The translations under genes and the position numbers were made by a program. From Pseudarthrobacter sp. IC2-21 (GTDB lineage Bacteria; Actinomycetota; Actinomycetes; Actinomycetales; Micrococcaceae), in assembly GCF_034048115.1 (NCBI RefSeq), contig NZ_CP139145.1:1178001-1242000 (forward strand): a stretch of 64,000 nt of DNA, in the 5' to 3' direction. The notes under the pieces are model-generated. The model was not told the DNA's origin and did not search any database. It was given only the letters and a program-made list of their open reading frames with translations. Shown here piece after piece: positions 17,882-27,308 of the stretch (its first letter is position 1; the number at the start of each line of letters is the position of its first letter).

Positions 17882-19165
17882 TCAGGCTTCCTTGGAAATG
17901 GTTTCTCTGGTGGAGGTGACTTCGTCCGGCTGCAGCGGTGTGCCTGTGCCGTTGGACGGTCGGCTGAAGTTCTTCATCATCAACCCGATAATCGACGCGC
18001 GGCCTTGGGACTTGTTGTAGACGTCGACGGCCACAGCCACCAACAGCACCAGACCCTTGATCATGGACTGCCAGTCCGCACCCACGCTGAGCAGCTGCAG
18101 GCCGTTGTTCAGGACGGCCATGACCAAGCCTCCGACGATGGATCCGATGACGGTACCCACGCCGCCGGTGACTGCCGCGCCGCCAATGAAGACAGCGGCG
18201 ATGGCGTCAAGTTCCCAGCCGGTGCCGTCCGAAGGACCGGCAGAAGTGGAGCGGGCCACGAAGATCATGCCCGCCAAACCGGCGATGATGGACATGTTCA
18301 TCATGACCAGGAAGTTGATCTTCTTGGACTTCACACCGGAGAGTTCCGCAGCGTGGCGGTTGCCGCCGACGGCGTAGACGTGCCGGCCAACCACGGTTTT
18401 GGAGGAGATGAAGCCGTAGACCAAAACCATAACGGCGAGGATGAGCCCCGGAATCGGGAACGATGTGCCGGGACGGCCCGTGGCGAAGAGGTACGTTGCA
18501 TAGAGGATGGCTCCACAGATCAGGACGAGCCGAAGGACGCTCACCCAGGTCTCCGAAACCTCTGCGCCGAGCGCCTTGGCGTTGCGCCGCCGTCGGACTT
18601 CGCCGAAGATCACGAACGCGACGCCTGCAAGCCCCAGAAGGACGGTGAGGTTGTTGAAGCCGGTGTCCGGCCCCACTTCAGGGAGGTAGCCGGCGCCGAT
18701 GTACTGGAACTCCCTGGGGACGGGAATCGAGTTGGACTGGCCCACGAACTGCTGTGCACCGCGGAAGATCAGCATGCCGGCCAGGGTCACAATGAACGCT
18801 GGTATGCCCACATACGCCGTCCACATGCCTTGCCACGCACCGATCAGGGCGCCGAGGCCCAGGCCCAGCAGGATCGCGACAAACCAGGGAAGGTGCCAGT
18901 CCCTCATGCAGATGGCCACCACCATGCCCACGAAGGCAGCCACCGAGCCGACCGACAGGTCAATGTGCCCGGCGATGATGACCAGCACCATGCCGATGGC
19001 CAGGATAAGGATGTAGGAGTTTCCGTTGAAGAGGTTGATGACGTTGCCCGGTGTGAGGGTGATGCCGCCTGTGAGCCACTGGAAGAGAACTATCAGAGCC
19101 ACGAGGGCAAAGATCATCCCGAACTGGCGGGTGTCGCCACCGAAGAGTTTCTTGAGCGCGTTCAT
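17882..19165 (-). CDS. gguB: Multiple-monosaccharide ABC permease (GguB-like)
   Basis: A 427-residue integral membrane permease of the RbsC/XylH family, with about ten hydrophobic segments. Family landmarks include NLFNGNSYILILAIGMVLVIIAGHIDLSVGSVAAF and AVGGNRHAAELSGVKSKKI, the latter being the coupling-loop region. It lies between the ATPase and binding-protein genes of the same operon, in the gguA-gguB-chvE order seen from the minus strand. The long loop between middle TM segments (RRRRNAKALGAE) is typical of the GguB/MmsB subgroup. Confidence 0.93.
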   Translation of the reverse strand: MNALKKLFGGDTRQFGMIFALVALIVLFQWLTGGITLTPGNVINLFNGNSYILILAIGMVLVIIAGHIDLSVGSVAAFVGMVVAICMRDWHLPWFVAILLGLGLGALIGAWQGMWTAYVGIPAFIVTLAGMLIFRGAQQFVGQSNSIPVPREFQYIGAGYLPEVGPDTGFNNLTVLLGLAGVAFVIFGEVRRRRNAKALGAEVSETWVSVLRLVLICGAILYATYLFATGRPGTSFPIPGLILAVMVLVYGFISSKTVVGRHVYAVGGNRHAAELSGVKSKKINFLVMMNMSIIAGLAGMIFVARSTSAGPSDGTGWELDAIAAVFIGGAAVTGGVGTVIGSIVGGLVMAVLNNGLQLLSVGADWQSMIKGLVLLVAVAVDVYNKSQGRASIIGLMMKNFSRPSNGTGTPLQPDEVTSTRETISKEA

Positions 19166-19211
19166 TGTTTTCGGTCCTTGTATCTGGAAGGTTCTGGAAG
19201 GATCCAGAGGA

Positions 19212-20768
19212 TTAGGCGGCCTTTCGGGCGGAGGTCATGAGCTTCATCAGGCTTTCCTGGCTCGCTTCCGCCTTGTCGAGTACGCCCGTGATGGCGCCCT
19301 CGAAGATGGTGTAAATGCGGTCCGAGAGTCCCAGCAGTTCAGGCAGTTCGGAGGAAATCACAATGACGCCTTTCCCCTGGTTGGCCAGTTGCTGGATGAT
19401 GCCGTAGATCTCGTACTTGGCTCCGACGTCGATCCCGCGGGTGGGTTCATCCAGGATCAGCAGTTCCGGGTCAGTGAACATCCACTTGGCCAGGACTACC
19501 TTCTGCTGGTTTCCGCCGGACAGCTTGGCCACCCCCTCCTGCACCGAAGGGGCCTTCGTCCGGAGGGACTTCCGGTATTCCTCGGCAACCGCAAACTCCT
19601 TGTTCGTGTCCACCACGCTGCGTTTGCTGATCTTCTCCAGGTTGGCTGACACCGTGGTTGTCTTGATGTCATCAAGCAGGTTCAGGCCGAGGGACTTCCG
19701 GTCTTCGGTGACGTAGCCAAGGCCGGCCTGGATCGCCTGGTGAACGCTCTTGAGGGTTACTTCCTTGCCGTGCATGTAGATCTGTCCGGAGACGAAGTGG
19801 CCGTAGGACCGGCCGAAGATGGACCGGGCCAGTTCGGTGCGCCCGGCACCCATGAGCCCTGCAAATCCGACGATCTCACCGCGGCGCACAAAGAAGTTCG
19901 AGTTCTTGCAGACCATGCGGTCCTGGATCTGCGGATGTGCCACGTTCCAGTTCTTGACCTCGAACAACACTTCGCCGATTTTCGGTGTGTGGTCCGGGAA
20001 GCGGGATTCAAGCGCGCGCCCCACCATGCCCTTGATGATGCGGTCCTCGTCCACGCCGTCGGCCTTAACATCAAGGGTTTCGATCGATTTGCCGTCCCGG
20101 ATGATGGTGATGGAATCGGCGATCTGCTCGATCTCGTTGAGCTTGTGGGAAATGATGATTGAAGTAATGCCCCGGCCCTTGAGACCCAGCATCAGGTCCA
20201 GCAGGTGCTGGGAGTCCGATTCGTTCAGCGCCGCGGTGGGTTCGTCCAGGATGAGGATTTTCACTGACTTGTTCAGGGCCTTGGCGATCTCCACCAACTG
20301 CTGCTTGCCGACGCCGATCTCCTTGATAGGCGTGTCCGGGTCGTCTCGGAGGCCCACGCGCGCCAGCAGGTCGAGGGACCGCCGCCGGGCTTCGGCCCAG
20401 TCGATGACACCGCGCTTGGTGGGCTCATTCCCCAGGAAGATGTTCTCCATGATGGACAGTTCGGGGATGAGGGCCAGTTCCTGGTGGATGATCACGATGC
20501 CGGCGTGCTCGCTGGCCCGGATGTCCCGGAACTGCTGGACTTCGTTCTGGTACACAATGTCGCCGTCGTAGCTTCCGTACGGGTAGACACCGGACAGGAC
20601 CTTCATCAGCGTGGACTTGCCGGCGCCGTTTTCGCCGCAGATCGCGTGGATCTCGCCTGCCTTGACCCGGAGGCTTACTTCGGACAGTGCTTTGACGCCG
20701 GGAAATTCCTTGGTGATGGAGCGCATCTCCAGAATTACGGGGTCAGTGTGCGTGGGTTGGGACGTCAT
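19212..20768 (-). CDS. gguA: Multiple-monosaccharide ABC ATPase (GguA-like, two NBDs)
   Basis: A 518-residue ATPase with two nucleotide-binding domains. The first has Walker [10 protein letters not shown] and Walker [12 protein letters not shown]. The second has the degenerate Walker A region [13 protein letters not shown], the signature [14 protein letters not shown] and Walker [15 protein letters not shown]. This arrangement is the RbsA/XylG/GguA class. It is the first gene of the operon, with GGAGG before the ATG and a recognisable promoter at 20839-20868. It drives sugar uptake with the permease and lipoprotein that follow. Confidence 0.95.
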   Translation of the reverse strand: MTSQPTHTDPVILEMRSITKEFPGVKALSEVSLRVKAGEIHAICGENGAGKSTLMKVLSGVYPYGSYDGDIVYQNEVQQFRDIRASEHAGIVIIHQELALIPELSIMENIFLGNEPTKRGVIDWAEARRRSLDLLARVGLRDDPDTPIKEIGVGKQQLVEIAKALNKSVKILILDEPTAALNESDSQHLLDLMLGLKGRGITSIIISHKLNEIEQIADSITIIRDGKSIETLDVKADGVDEDRIIKGMVGRALESRFPDHTPKIGEVLFEVKNWNVAHPQIQDRMVCKNSNFFVRRGEIVGFAGLMGAGRTELARSIFGRSYGHFVSGQIYMHGKEVTLKSVHQAIQAGLGYVTEDRKSLGLNLLDDIKTTTVSANLEKISKRSVVDTNKEFAVAEEYRKSLRTKAPSVQEGVAKLSGGNQQKVVLAKWMFTDPELLILDEPTRGIDVGAKYEIYGIIQQLANQGKGVIVISSELPELLGLSDRIYTIFEGAITGVLDKAEASQESLMKLMTSARKAA

Positions 20769-20838
20769 GTGCCCTTACGCCTCCAATACGTGACTTCTTC
20801 GTCCGCCCTCGCAAAGCGCGGGGGTCGTCTGATGAAAA

Positions 20839-20886
20839 AGTAAACTGGATCACACCGGTTGTCGTCAAGTCTTGAACGCAATTGGC
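20839..20886 (-). promoter_or_regulatory. Sugar-operon promoter with ROK-type operator
   Basis: Minus-strand -35 TTGACG (20863-20868), an 18-nt spacer and -10 TTTACT (20839-20844). The -35 is embedded in GTCAAGTCTTGAACGCAA (20864-20881, plus strand). A 14/18 match to this word lies upstream of the ROK regulator gene (22125-22142), suggesting one protein binds both. Confidence 0.7.
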
Positions 20887-20901
20887 GCATAACAAGTTGG
20901 T

Positions 20902-22092
20902 CTACGTGCTGCGGATCCCCGCGTGCTGGAACACCAGAGCGGCCGCGCCCAGGGCCTCTGCGCGGTCACCCAGCGATGACATCGTCAGGGTTGTGGTTTC
21001 GCCCACAACCGGGACGGCGTGCCGGATGAGGCCCCGCCGGATGGGGTCAAGCAGCAGGTCGCCCAGGCCTGCCAGAGGGCCGCCCACCACAATCACTTCG
21101 GGATTGATCAGGTTGGCTACGTTGCCCAGGGCGCGCCCCACGGCCTGGCCCGCATCGTCCACCACGCGCAGTGTGGCGGGATCGCGGGCCAGGGCCTTCC
21201 GGACGATGTCCGCCGGGCTGGCCGGGGGGTCCTCGCCGCGGCTGAGCAGCTCAATCATGGTGGTGGTGGAGGCGATGGTCTCCAGGCAGCCACGGTTGCC
21301 GCAACGGCACACCAGGCCCTGCTCGTGGATGGTGGCGTGGCCGATTTCGCCGGTGATGCCGACCGTGCCGTAGTAGGGCGCTCCGTTGAGGATCAGGCCG
21401 GCGCCAATACCCGATCCGATCTTAAGGAACATCAGGTTGCTGACCCCGGTATGGGGCCCCCAGGTGACCTCTGACCACGCGCCGAGATTGGCGTCGTTGT
21501 CAACAAAGACGGGCATTTTGAGGGTTTCTTCCAGGTGCTGCAGGATGTTGATGCCCACCCATTCCGGGAGGATGGCACCCTGCGCCACAGTGCCGGTACG
21601 GCGGTCGATCGGCCCCGGGATTCCGACGCCGGCACCCACCAGTGCGGCGCGGTCCACGCCGCTTTCCAGCAGGAGCTTGTCCAGCAGCAGCACCGCCGCG
21701 TCGATGCCCTCCTCTGACTGGTGGCCCAGCGGGAGCAGGACGGATTCCTCCGCGATCACGTGGTAGCTCAGGGAAGCCAGGACCACGCGCAGATGGCGCC
21801 TGCCGAAGTCGATGCCGACGGCTACCGCGCCGTTGCTGTTGAGCCGGACATTCAGCGCCCGGCGGCCGGAACTGGTGATCGGTTCGGTGGACGCCAGGCC
21901 CGCGTCCTGCATGATTTTGACGATGTTGGAGACGGTGGCGGTGGACAGCCCGGTCTGCCGTGCAAGCTCGGCCTGGGTGGACGGGCCGCTCATCAGGGTC
22001 TCAATGATCCGCTGCTGGTTCAGTTGCCTCAGGGCGGACTGGGACCCTGGATTTTTCGCCCTGCTCTTCGTTGGGCGCGCTGTAGCGGACAT
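20902..22092 (-). CDS. ROK-family transcriptional regulator (NagC/XylR-like)
   Basis: A 396-residue repressor-type protein. The N-terminal winged helix (about 20-80) has a clear recognition segment, STQAELARQTGLSTATVSNIVK. A ROK sugar-kinase-like domain follows, with GIDFGRRHLRVVLA, GVGIPGPID, and the zinc-binding cluster GLVCRCGNRGCLE. It lies upstream of the monosaccharide ABC operon on the same strand, and a shared operator-like word precedes both. It probably represses sugar uptake and itself until inducer binds. No Shine-Dalgarno is visible before the ATG. Confidence 0.92.
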   Translation of the reverse strand: MSATARPTKSRAKNPGSQSALRQLNQQRIIETLMSGPSTQAELARQTGLSTATVSNIVKIMQDAGLASTEPITSSGRRALNVRLNSNGAVAVGIDFGRRHLRVVLASLSYHVIAEESVLLPLGHQSEEGIDAAVLLLDKLLLESGVDRAALVGAGVGIPGPIDRRTGTVAQGAILPEWVGINILQHLEETLKMPVFVDNDANLGAWSEVTWGPHTGVSNLMFLKIGSGIGAGLILNGAPYYGTVGITGEIGHATIHEQGLVCRCGNRGCLETIASTTTMIELLSRGEDPPASPADIVRKALARDPATLRVVDDAGQAVGRALGNVANLINPEVIVVGGPLAGLGDLLLDPIRRGLIRHAVPVVGETTTLTMSSLGDRAEALGAAALVFQHAGIRST

Positions 22093-22119
22093 AAAAAGTA
22101 GATTGCCTTACGTTGGCAG

Positions 22120-22147
22120 TTGTAGTCAAGAAGTTAACGCAACTGAG
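22120..22147 (-). promoter_or_regulatory. Second ROK-type operator, upstream of the regulator
   Basis: GTCAAGAAGTTAACGCAA (22125-22142) matches the word in the sugar-operon promoter at 14 of 18 positions. Both copies have AAAAAGTA 17-20 bases to the left. It contains a -35-like TTGACT on the minus strand; spacing to a TCTACT box is long (21), so the exact promoter is uncertain. Confidence 0.6.
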
Positions 22148-22190
22148 TGGCCCGGCACGCGGTTCGGCCAAGAATCGGGCGGGGAAGAAG

Positions 22191-22709
22191 TTATCCGTGG
22201 AGGTCGCGGTGAAGGCGGGCGAGTTCCACATAGCGGGCGGCGTTCTGTTTTACGCCCTCAAACTCTTCGTCGGTAAGTTCCCGCCGGACCTTGGCGGGTA
22301 CGCCTGCCACCAGCGATCGCGGCGGTACAATCGTCCCCTCCAGGACCACGGCACCGGCCGCCACCAGCGAGCCGGCGCCGATCACTGCACCATTGAGGAC
22401 GGTCGCGCCCATGCCGATCAGGCAGTCGTCCTCCACGGTGCAACCATGAACGACGGCGGCGTGACCCACGCTGACCCCGGCGCCGACGGTGCAGGGGAAG
22501 CCGGGATCCGCGTGCAGCACCACGTTGTCCTGAAGGTTGCTTCCGGGGCCCACCATGATGGCGGCGGTGTCCGCGCGCACGGATACGCCGTAGAAGGCGC
22601 TGGAATCCCGGGCGAGGGAGGCGTTGCCGATGACGGACGCGGTGGGGGCGATGAACGCTGTTTCGTGGACGGCCGGAGCATGGCCGGCGAAAGTGTGAAG
22701 AGGAGCCAT
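22191..22709 (-). CDS. Gamma-class carbonic anhydrase / PaaY-like hexapeptide protein
   Basis: A 172-residue left-handed beta-helix protein. Hexapeptide repeats run through most of its length (for example VIGNASLARDSSAF and MGATVLNGAVIGAGSLV). The three metal-ligand His of the family appear in VVLHADPG and SVGHAAVVHG. Members are gamma-type carbonic anhydrases or CaiE/PaaY-like proteins, and activity varies. The Met at 22709 is chosen; the longer frame to 22778 would run into palindrome C. It is followed by the ROK gene on the same strand. Confidence 0.88.
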   Translation of the reverse strand: MAPLHTFAGHAPAVHETAFIAPTASVIGNASLARDSSAFYGVSVRADTAAIMVGPGSNLQDNVVLHADPGFPCTVGAGVSVGHAAVVHGCTVEDDCLIGMGATVLNGAVIGAGSLVAAGAVVLEGTIVPPRSLVAGVPAKVRRELTDEEFEGVKQNAARYVELARLHRDLHG

Positions 22710-22739
22710 ACCGCCAAGCCTAGGACATCCGCCCCCGGC

Positions 22740-22805
22740 CCCAACTAAGTAGCAGTACATGTCGTTTTGAGCCGTCAAAACGACACTTGCTGCTACTTAC
22801 TTGGG
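22740..22805. repeat. 66-bp palindromic element, copy C
   Basis: Arms 22740-22770 and 22775-22805 around GCCG, with four mismatches in 31 pairs. Outer ends are CCCAAC and CTTGGG; the core GTAGC and TGTCGTTTTGA are shared with copies A, B and D. The middle of each arm differs from copies A and B, defining a second subtype with copy D. It lies between purU and the carbonic-anhydrase gene. Confidence 0.93.
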
Positions 22806-22834
22806 GGAGGAGGGGGAAGGGGTAGGGAAACGGG

Positions 22835-23695
22835 CTAGTTGAAGACCACGGTCCGGTTGCCGTCCAGCAGCACCCGGTGCTCGGCGTGCCATTGGAGCGC
22901 CTGGGTCAGGGTCCTGCCCTCAACGGCACGGCCCATCTGCACAAACTGTTCCGGGGTCCGGGCGTGGTCCACCCGGATGACTTCCTGCTCAATGATGGGG
23001 CCTTCATCCAGGGCGGCCGTGACGTAATGTGCGGTGGCGCCGATCAGCTTCACCCCGCGGGCGTGGGCCTGGTGGTAGGGCTTGGCGCCCTTGAAGGAGG
23101 GGAGGAATGAGTGGTGGATATTGATGGCCTTGCCGGTCAGTTCCGCGCAGAGCTCATCGGAAATGATCTGCATGTAGCGGGCCAGCACGGTGAGTTCGAT
23201 GTCGTGTTCGGCCATGAGGGCTCGCAGCTTGGCCTCGGCCTCCACTTTGGTGTCCGGCGTGACCGGAATGTAGTGGAAGGGGATGCCGTAGAACTCGGCA
23301 AGGCCGGCGAGGTCCCGGTGGTTCGAGACGATGGCCGGGATATCGATGGGCAGGGTGCCGGAGCGCTGCTGGAAGAGGATGTCGTTGAGGCAGTGCGCGG
23401 ACGTGCTGGCCATCAGCAGGGTCCGCACCTTCCGCCCCACAGCGTTGAGGCCCCACTGCATCCCGAACGCGTCCGCCACCGGCTCGAGGGCGGCGTGAAG
23501 CTCGGCGCGGGAGGCCGTCGTCGTGGCTTCCACGCGCATAAAGAAGTTGCCCGTGGCGGGGCTGCCGTACTGCTGCGAGTCCAAAATATTACAGCCGGCC
23601 ACCAGCAGGGCGCCCGCCACCGCATGGACGATTCCCGGGCGGTCCGGGCAGGACAGTGTTAGTACGTACGCTTTGGTCAGCTGCTCATCAGTCAC
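22835..23695 (-). CDS. purU: Formyltetrahydrofolate deformylase
   Basis: A 286-residue hydrolase that releases formate and THF from 10-formyl-THF, balancing the one-carbon pool used by purN and purH. The N-terminal ACT domain (YVLTLSCPDRPGIVHAVAG) is followed by a formyltransferase-like domain with NIHHSFLPSFKGAKPYHQA and an Asp in DEGPIIEQEV. GTG at 23695 is chosen: TAGGCT lies seven bases upstream and there is no Shine-Dalgarno, fitting a leaderless mRNA. The longer open frame to 23884 runs antisense through the ZTP riboswitch. Divergent from glyA. Confidence 0.93.
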   Translation of the reverse strand: MTDEQLTKAYVLTLSCPDRPGIVHAVAGALLVAGCNILDSQQYGSPATGNFFMRVEATTTASRAELHAALEPVADAFGMQWGLNAVGRKVRTLLMASTSAHCLNDILFQQRSGTLPIDIPAIVSNHRDLAGLAEFYGIPFHYIPVTPDTKVEAEAKLRALMAEHDIELTVLARYMQIISDELCAELTGKAINIHHSFLPSFKGAKPYHQAHARGVKLIGATAHYVTAALDEGPIIEQEVIRVDHARTPEQFVQMGRAVEGRTLTQALQWHAEHRVLLDGNRTVVFN

Positions 23696-23702
23696 GATAT
23701 TT

Positions 23703-23708
23703 AGCCTA
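23703..23708 (-). promoter_or_regulatory. Leaderless -10 box of purU
   Basis: Minus-strand TAGGCT is separated by seven bases from the GTG start, placing the expected transcription start at the start codon. Confidence 0.5.
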
Positions 23709-23738
23709 CCCGCGGGGCCCGGCCGTTTTTGGTAGTCT

Positions 23739-23820
23739 GGGCTGGTCGCAACTGGCGTTGGGTGGCTTAACCACCAGGGAGCGGCAATCACGAAGACCAC
23801 GGATCGTACGCCTGGGCCGA
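23739..23820 (+). promoter_or_regulatory. ZTP (pfl) riboswitch upstream of glyA-folD
   Basis: Conserved ZTP-aptamer words are present in order: GGTCGCAACTGGCG (from about 23744), hairpin GGTGG-CTTAA-CCACC (23761-23775), GGGAGCG (23777-23783), and the 3' element CGCCTGGGC (23809-23817). This aptamer class binds ZMP/ZTP, which builds up when 10-formyl-THF is short, and switches on folate and one-carbon genes such as glyA and folD. TAGTCT at 23733-23738 is a likely -10. A small CCCCT/AGGGG hairpin (23885-23901) may be part of the expression platform. The aptamer is highly recognisable; the switching mechanism is not resolved. Confidence 0.93.
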
Positions 23821-23966
23821 GGGTCATGTCTTGCCGGAAAGAGCTGGAACCTGAGGGGACCAGTTTCGTCCTGCGCGCGTTCACCCCCTGTCATGTAGGG
23901 GCGGTGCCGAACGCCAGCCGGTAGCCTGACCTTAGCAGTGCCCGTATCCCTAGCCAGGAGTTTTTC

Positions 23967-25265
23967 GTGACTACTACCGCCACCACCACAGCAGAAGTCA
24001 GCAACCAGCCGCTGGCCGAGCTCGACCCCGAAATCGCTGCAGTCCTTGCACAGGAACTTGGCCGCCAGCGCGGCACCCTGGAAATGATTGCTTCCGAGAA
24101 CTTCGCCCCGCGCGCCGTGATGGAAGCCCAGGGCTCGGTCCTTACGAACAAATACGCCGAGGGTTACCCCGGCCGCCGCTACTACGGTGGCTGCGAATAT
24201 GTGGACATCGCCGAGCAGTTGGCCATCGACCGCGTCAAGGCCCTCTTCGGCGCCGAGTACGCCAACGTCCAGCCGCACTCCGGTGCGCAGGCGAACGCGG
24301 CGGCACTGTCCGCCATGATCACCCCGGGTGACAAGATCCTGGGACTGTCCCTGGCACACGGCGGCCACCTGACCCACGGCATGAAGCTGAACTTCTCCGG
24401 CAAGCTGTACAACGTGGCTGCCTACCAGGTGGAGGAAGACACCTTCCGCGTGGACATGGACAAGTTGCGCGAACAGGCCATCGCCGAGAAGCCGCAGGTC
24501 ATCATCGCCGGCTGGTCCGCGTACCCGCGCCACCTCGACTTCGAAGCCTTCCGCTCCATCGCCGATGAGGTGGGTGCGCTGCTCTGGACCGACATGGCGC
24601 ACTTCGCCGGCCTGGTAGCCGCCGGCCTGCACCCGAGCCCGGTGCCGTACTCCGACGTCGTCACCTCCACGGTTCATAAGACCCTGGCCGGGCCGCGCTC
24701 CGGTGTGATCCTGGCGAAGCAGGAGTGGGCCAAGAAGATCAACTCCAACGTCTTCCCCGGCCAGCAGGGCGGCCCGCTGATGCACGTCATCGCCGCCAAG
24801 GCCGTGGCCTTCAAGATCGCAGGCACCGAGGAGTTCAAGGAACGCCAGGAGCGTGTGCTCGAAGGCGCCAGGATCATCGCGGACCGCCTCAACCAGGCTG
24901 ATGTCGCCGAGGCCGGCGTCTCTGTCCTCACCGGCGGAACCGACGTCCACCTGGTCCTGGTGGACCTGCGCAACTCGCAGCTGGACGGCCAGCAGGCAGA
25001 AGACCTCCTGCACTCCGTGGGCATCACGGTGAACCGCAACGCCGTTCCGTTCGACCCGCGTCCGCCGATGGTCACCTCCGGCCTTCGCATCGGCACCCCC
25101 GCCCTGGCCACCCGAGGCTTCGGGGCCCGGGAGTTCACCGAGGTCGCCGAGATCATCGCCACCGCGCTGAAAGCCGGCTCGGCCACCGACGTCGAGGCCC
25201 TGCAGTCCCGCGTCGACAAGCTTGCCGCCGACTTCCCGCTGTACCCGCAGCACGAGCAGTGGTGA
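23967..25265 (+). CDS. glyA: Serine hydroxymethyltransferase
   Basis: A 432-residue PLP enzyme that converts serine and THF to glycine and 5,10-methylene-THF. The PLP Lys is K238 in [13 protein letters not shown]. Other landmarks are [35 protein letters not shown] and [11 protein letters not shown]. Start GTG has AGGAG upstream. It follows a 150-base leader containing a ZTP riboswitch and is cotranscribed with folD three bases downstream, which uses its product. Confidence 0.97.
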   Translation: MTTTATTTAEVSNQPLAELDPEIAAVLAQELGRQRGTLEMIASENFAPRAVMEAQGSVLTNKYAEGYPGRRYYGGCEYVDIAEQLAIDRVKALFGAEYANVQPHSGAQANAAALSAMITPGDKILGLSLAHGGHLTHGMKLNFSGKLYNVAAYQVEEDTFRVDMDKLREQAIAEKPQVIIAGWSAYPRHLDFEAFRSIADEVGALLWTDMAHFAGLVAAGLHPSPVPYSDVVTSTVHKTLAGPRSGVILAKQEWAKKINSNVFPGQQGGPLMHVIAAKAVAFKIAGTEEFKERQERVLEGARIIADRLNQADVAEAGVSVLTGGTDVHLVLVDLRNSQLDGQQAEDLLHSVGITVNRNAVPFDPRPPMVTSGLRIGTPALATRGFGAREFTEVAEIIATALKAGSATDVEALQSRVDKLAADFPLYPQHEQW

Positions 25266-25268
25266 TCC

Positions 25269-26186
25269 ATGACTAAGACCCAAACTGCCAAGGTTCTTGA
25301 CGGCAAGGCCGCCGCCGCCGCCATCAAGTCTGAGCTCGTTGAACGTGTTGCGGCCCTGAAGGCCAAAGGCGTCGTCCCCGGCATTGCCACCGTTCTTGTG
25401 GGGGCGGACCCGGCCTCGCAGCTCTACGTGTCGATGAAACACAAACAGTCAGCGGCGATCGGCATGAATTCGATCCAGCGCGAGCTGCCGGCGGATTCCA
25501 CCCAGGAACAGGTTGAGGCCCTCATTGACGAACTCAATGCGGACCCGGCCTGTCACGGGTACATCGTGCAGTTGCCGCTGCCCAAGCATTTGGATACTGA
25601 TGCCATCCTGGAGCGGATTGACCCCGCCAAGGACGCGGACGGCCTGCACCCGACCAACCTAGGCCGGCTGGTGCTCAACGTCAGCGGCGAGATCACCTCG
25701 CCGCTGCCGTGCACCCCCCGCGGCGTCATCGAGCTCCTGGAGCGGAACGGCTACAGCCTCGCGGGCAAGCACGTCGTTGTGGTGGGGCGCGGTGTCACGG
25801 TGGGCCGTACCATCGGCCTGCTGCTCACGCGCCGGTCCGTGAACGCCACCGTCACGCTGACGCACACCGGCACGGAGAACCTCTCCGAGCTGCTGCGGCA
25901 GGCCGACGTCATTGTGGGTGCCGCAGGGGTCAAGCACATCGTCAAGGCCGCGGACGTCAAGCCCGGTGCCGCGCTGCTCGACGTTGGTGTCACCCGTGAA
26001 ACCGACCCCGAGACGGGCAAGAGCAAGGTCCACGGCGACATCGATCCCGCCGCTGCCGAAGTGGCCGGATGGATTTCGCCGAACCCCGGCGGCGTGGGCC
26101 CCATGACCGTGGCGCTGCTCATGACCAATGTGGTCGAAGCCGCGGAACGCCAGGTGGCACAGGAAAGCGGTTCGGCAACCGCGTAG
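25269..26186 (+). CDS. folD: Methylene-THF dehydrogenase / methenyl-THF cyclohydrolase
   Basis: A 305-residue bifunctional enzyme interconverting 5,10-methylene-THF and 10-formyl-THF with NADP+. The catalytic-site segment [14 protein letters not shown] and the family signatures [13 protein letters not shown] and [17 protein letters not shown] are present, as is [17 protein letters not shown] near the end. It begins three bases after glyA, so the operon makes and then oxidises one-carbon units, under one ZTP riboswitch. A long hairpin ends the operon. Confidence 0.97.
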   Translation: MTKTQTAKVLDGKAAAAAIKSELVERVAALKAKGVVPGIATVLVGADPASQLYVSMKHKQSAAIGMNSIQRELPADSTQEQVEALIDELNADPACHGYIVQLPLPKHLDTDAILERIDPAKDADGLHPTNLGRLVLNVSGEITSPLPCTPRGVIELLERNGYSLAGKHVVVVGRGVTVGRTIGLLLTRRSVNATVTLTHTGTENLSELLRQADVIVGAAGVKHIVKAADVKPGAALLDVGVTRETDPETGKSKVHGDIDPAAAEVAGWISPNPGGVGPMTVALLMTNVVEAAERQVAQESGSATA

Positions 26187-26205
26187 CTCACAAGAAACAT
26201 CGCGC

Positions 26206-26253
26206 CCGACGGCGGGCCGCACCTTTTTCGCGCAAGGTGCGGGCCGCCGTCGG
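26206..26253 (+). terminator. Long hairpin after folD
   Basis: A 20-bp stem (26206-26225 with 26234-26253) with one mismatch. The 5' side begins within the word CGCCCGACGGCG, shared with hairpins after purH and ndh. TTTTT lies in the loop rather than after the stem. Confidence 0.8.
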
Positions 26254-26330
26254 CCGTTCCACCTCAACCCAACAAGAGCCAGGTGCAAGGCCCCTTTCCC
26301 ATTCAGGGAGCCTCCATTAGTCTGCGGAGG

Positions 26331-27308
26331 GTGCACAACAAAGCCATCATGTCCTCCACCCCGCCCGGTGGCCTTCCCGCCCGGCAGGATACGGTCATCA
26401 CCGCCGAGGACCTGCGCAAGACCTACGGTGAGGTTGCCGCCGTCGACGGTATCTCCTTCAGCGTGCCGGCAGGGGAGTCCTTCGGCCTGCTCGGCCCGAA
26501 CGGGGCCGGCAAGTCCACCACGATGAAGATGATCGGCGCGGTCACGCAGCGGACGTCCGGGAAGCTCAGCATCATGGGCCTGGACCCGGACAGCCACGGG
26601 CCCGAGGTCCGCGCGCACCTTGGCGTGGTTCCGCAGCAGGACAACCTGGACGAGGAACTCAGGGTCCGGGACAATCTCCTGGTCTACGGCCGCTATTTCG
26701 GCCTGCCCATGAGCTACCTGAAGCCGAAGGCTGACGAACTGCTCGAATTCGCCCAGCTCACGGACAAGGCCAAGTCCAAGGTGGATGCGCTGTCCGGCGG
26801 CATGAAACGGCGGCTGACCATCGCGCGTTCGCTGATCAACGAGCCGCAGATCCTGCTGCTGGACGAGCCCACCACGGGTCTGGATCCGCAGGCCCGGCAT
26901 ACGCTCTGGGACCGGCTCTTCCGGCTCAAGGAACAGGGCGTCACCCTGATCCTGACCACGCATTACATGGACGAGGCCGAACAGCTGTGCGACAGGCTGA
27001 TTGTGGTGGACAAGGGCCGCATCATGGCCGAGGGATCACCCGCGCAGCTGATCCGCGAGCACTCCACCCGGGAAGTGCTGGAACTGCGCTTCGGGTCCGA
27101 ACGCAACGTCACCATCGCCGGCGAGCTGCAAGGGATTGGCGAACGCCTCGAAGTGCTTCCGGACCGGGTGCTGATGTACACGCACGACGGCGAGGCGGCC
27201 CTTGAGCAGGTCTCTTCCCGTGGCCTCCGGCCGTTGACTTCGCTGGTCCGCCGGTCGTCCTTGGAGGACGTGTTCCTGCGCCTGACGGGCCGGAGCCTCG
27301 TTGACTGA
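26331..27308 (+). CDS. ABC-2 type exporter ATPase (NodI/DrrA-like)
   Basis: A 325-residue cytoplasmic ATPase: Walker A GPNGAGKST, Q-loop VVPQQDNLDEEL, signature LSGGMKRRLTIARSL, Walker B ILLLDEPTTGLD, and a C-terminal DrrA/NodI-type extension. GTG 26331 is chosen because TAGTCT lies seven bases upstream (leaderless pattern); ATG 26349 in frame is the alternative. It overlaps the first permease gene by eight bases. With two permeases downstream it forms an ABC-2 exporter; cargo (drug, polysaccharide or other) is not readable. Confidence 0.9.
   Translation: MHNKAIMSSTPPGGLPARQDTVITAEDLRKTYGEVAAVDGISFSVPAGESFGLLGPNGAGKSTTMKMIGAVTQRTSGKLSIMGLDPDSHGPEVRAHLGVVPQQDNLDEELRVRDNLLVYGRYFGLPMSYLKPKADELLEFAQLTDKAKSKVDALSGGMKRRLTIARSLINEPQILLLDEPTTGLDPQARHTLWDRLFRLKEQGVTLILTTHYMDEAEQLCDRLIVVDKGRIMAEGSPAQLIREHSTREVLELRFGSERNVTIAGELQGIGERLEVLPDRVLMYTHDGEAALEQVSSRGLRPLTSLVRRSSLEDVFLRLTGRSLVD

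Noticed and set aside
23696..23884. N-terminal extension of purU
   Set aside because: The added codons run antisense through the ZTP riboswitch and precede the conserved ACT domain start.
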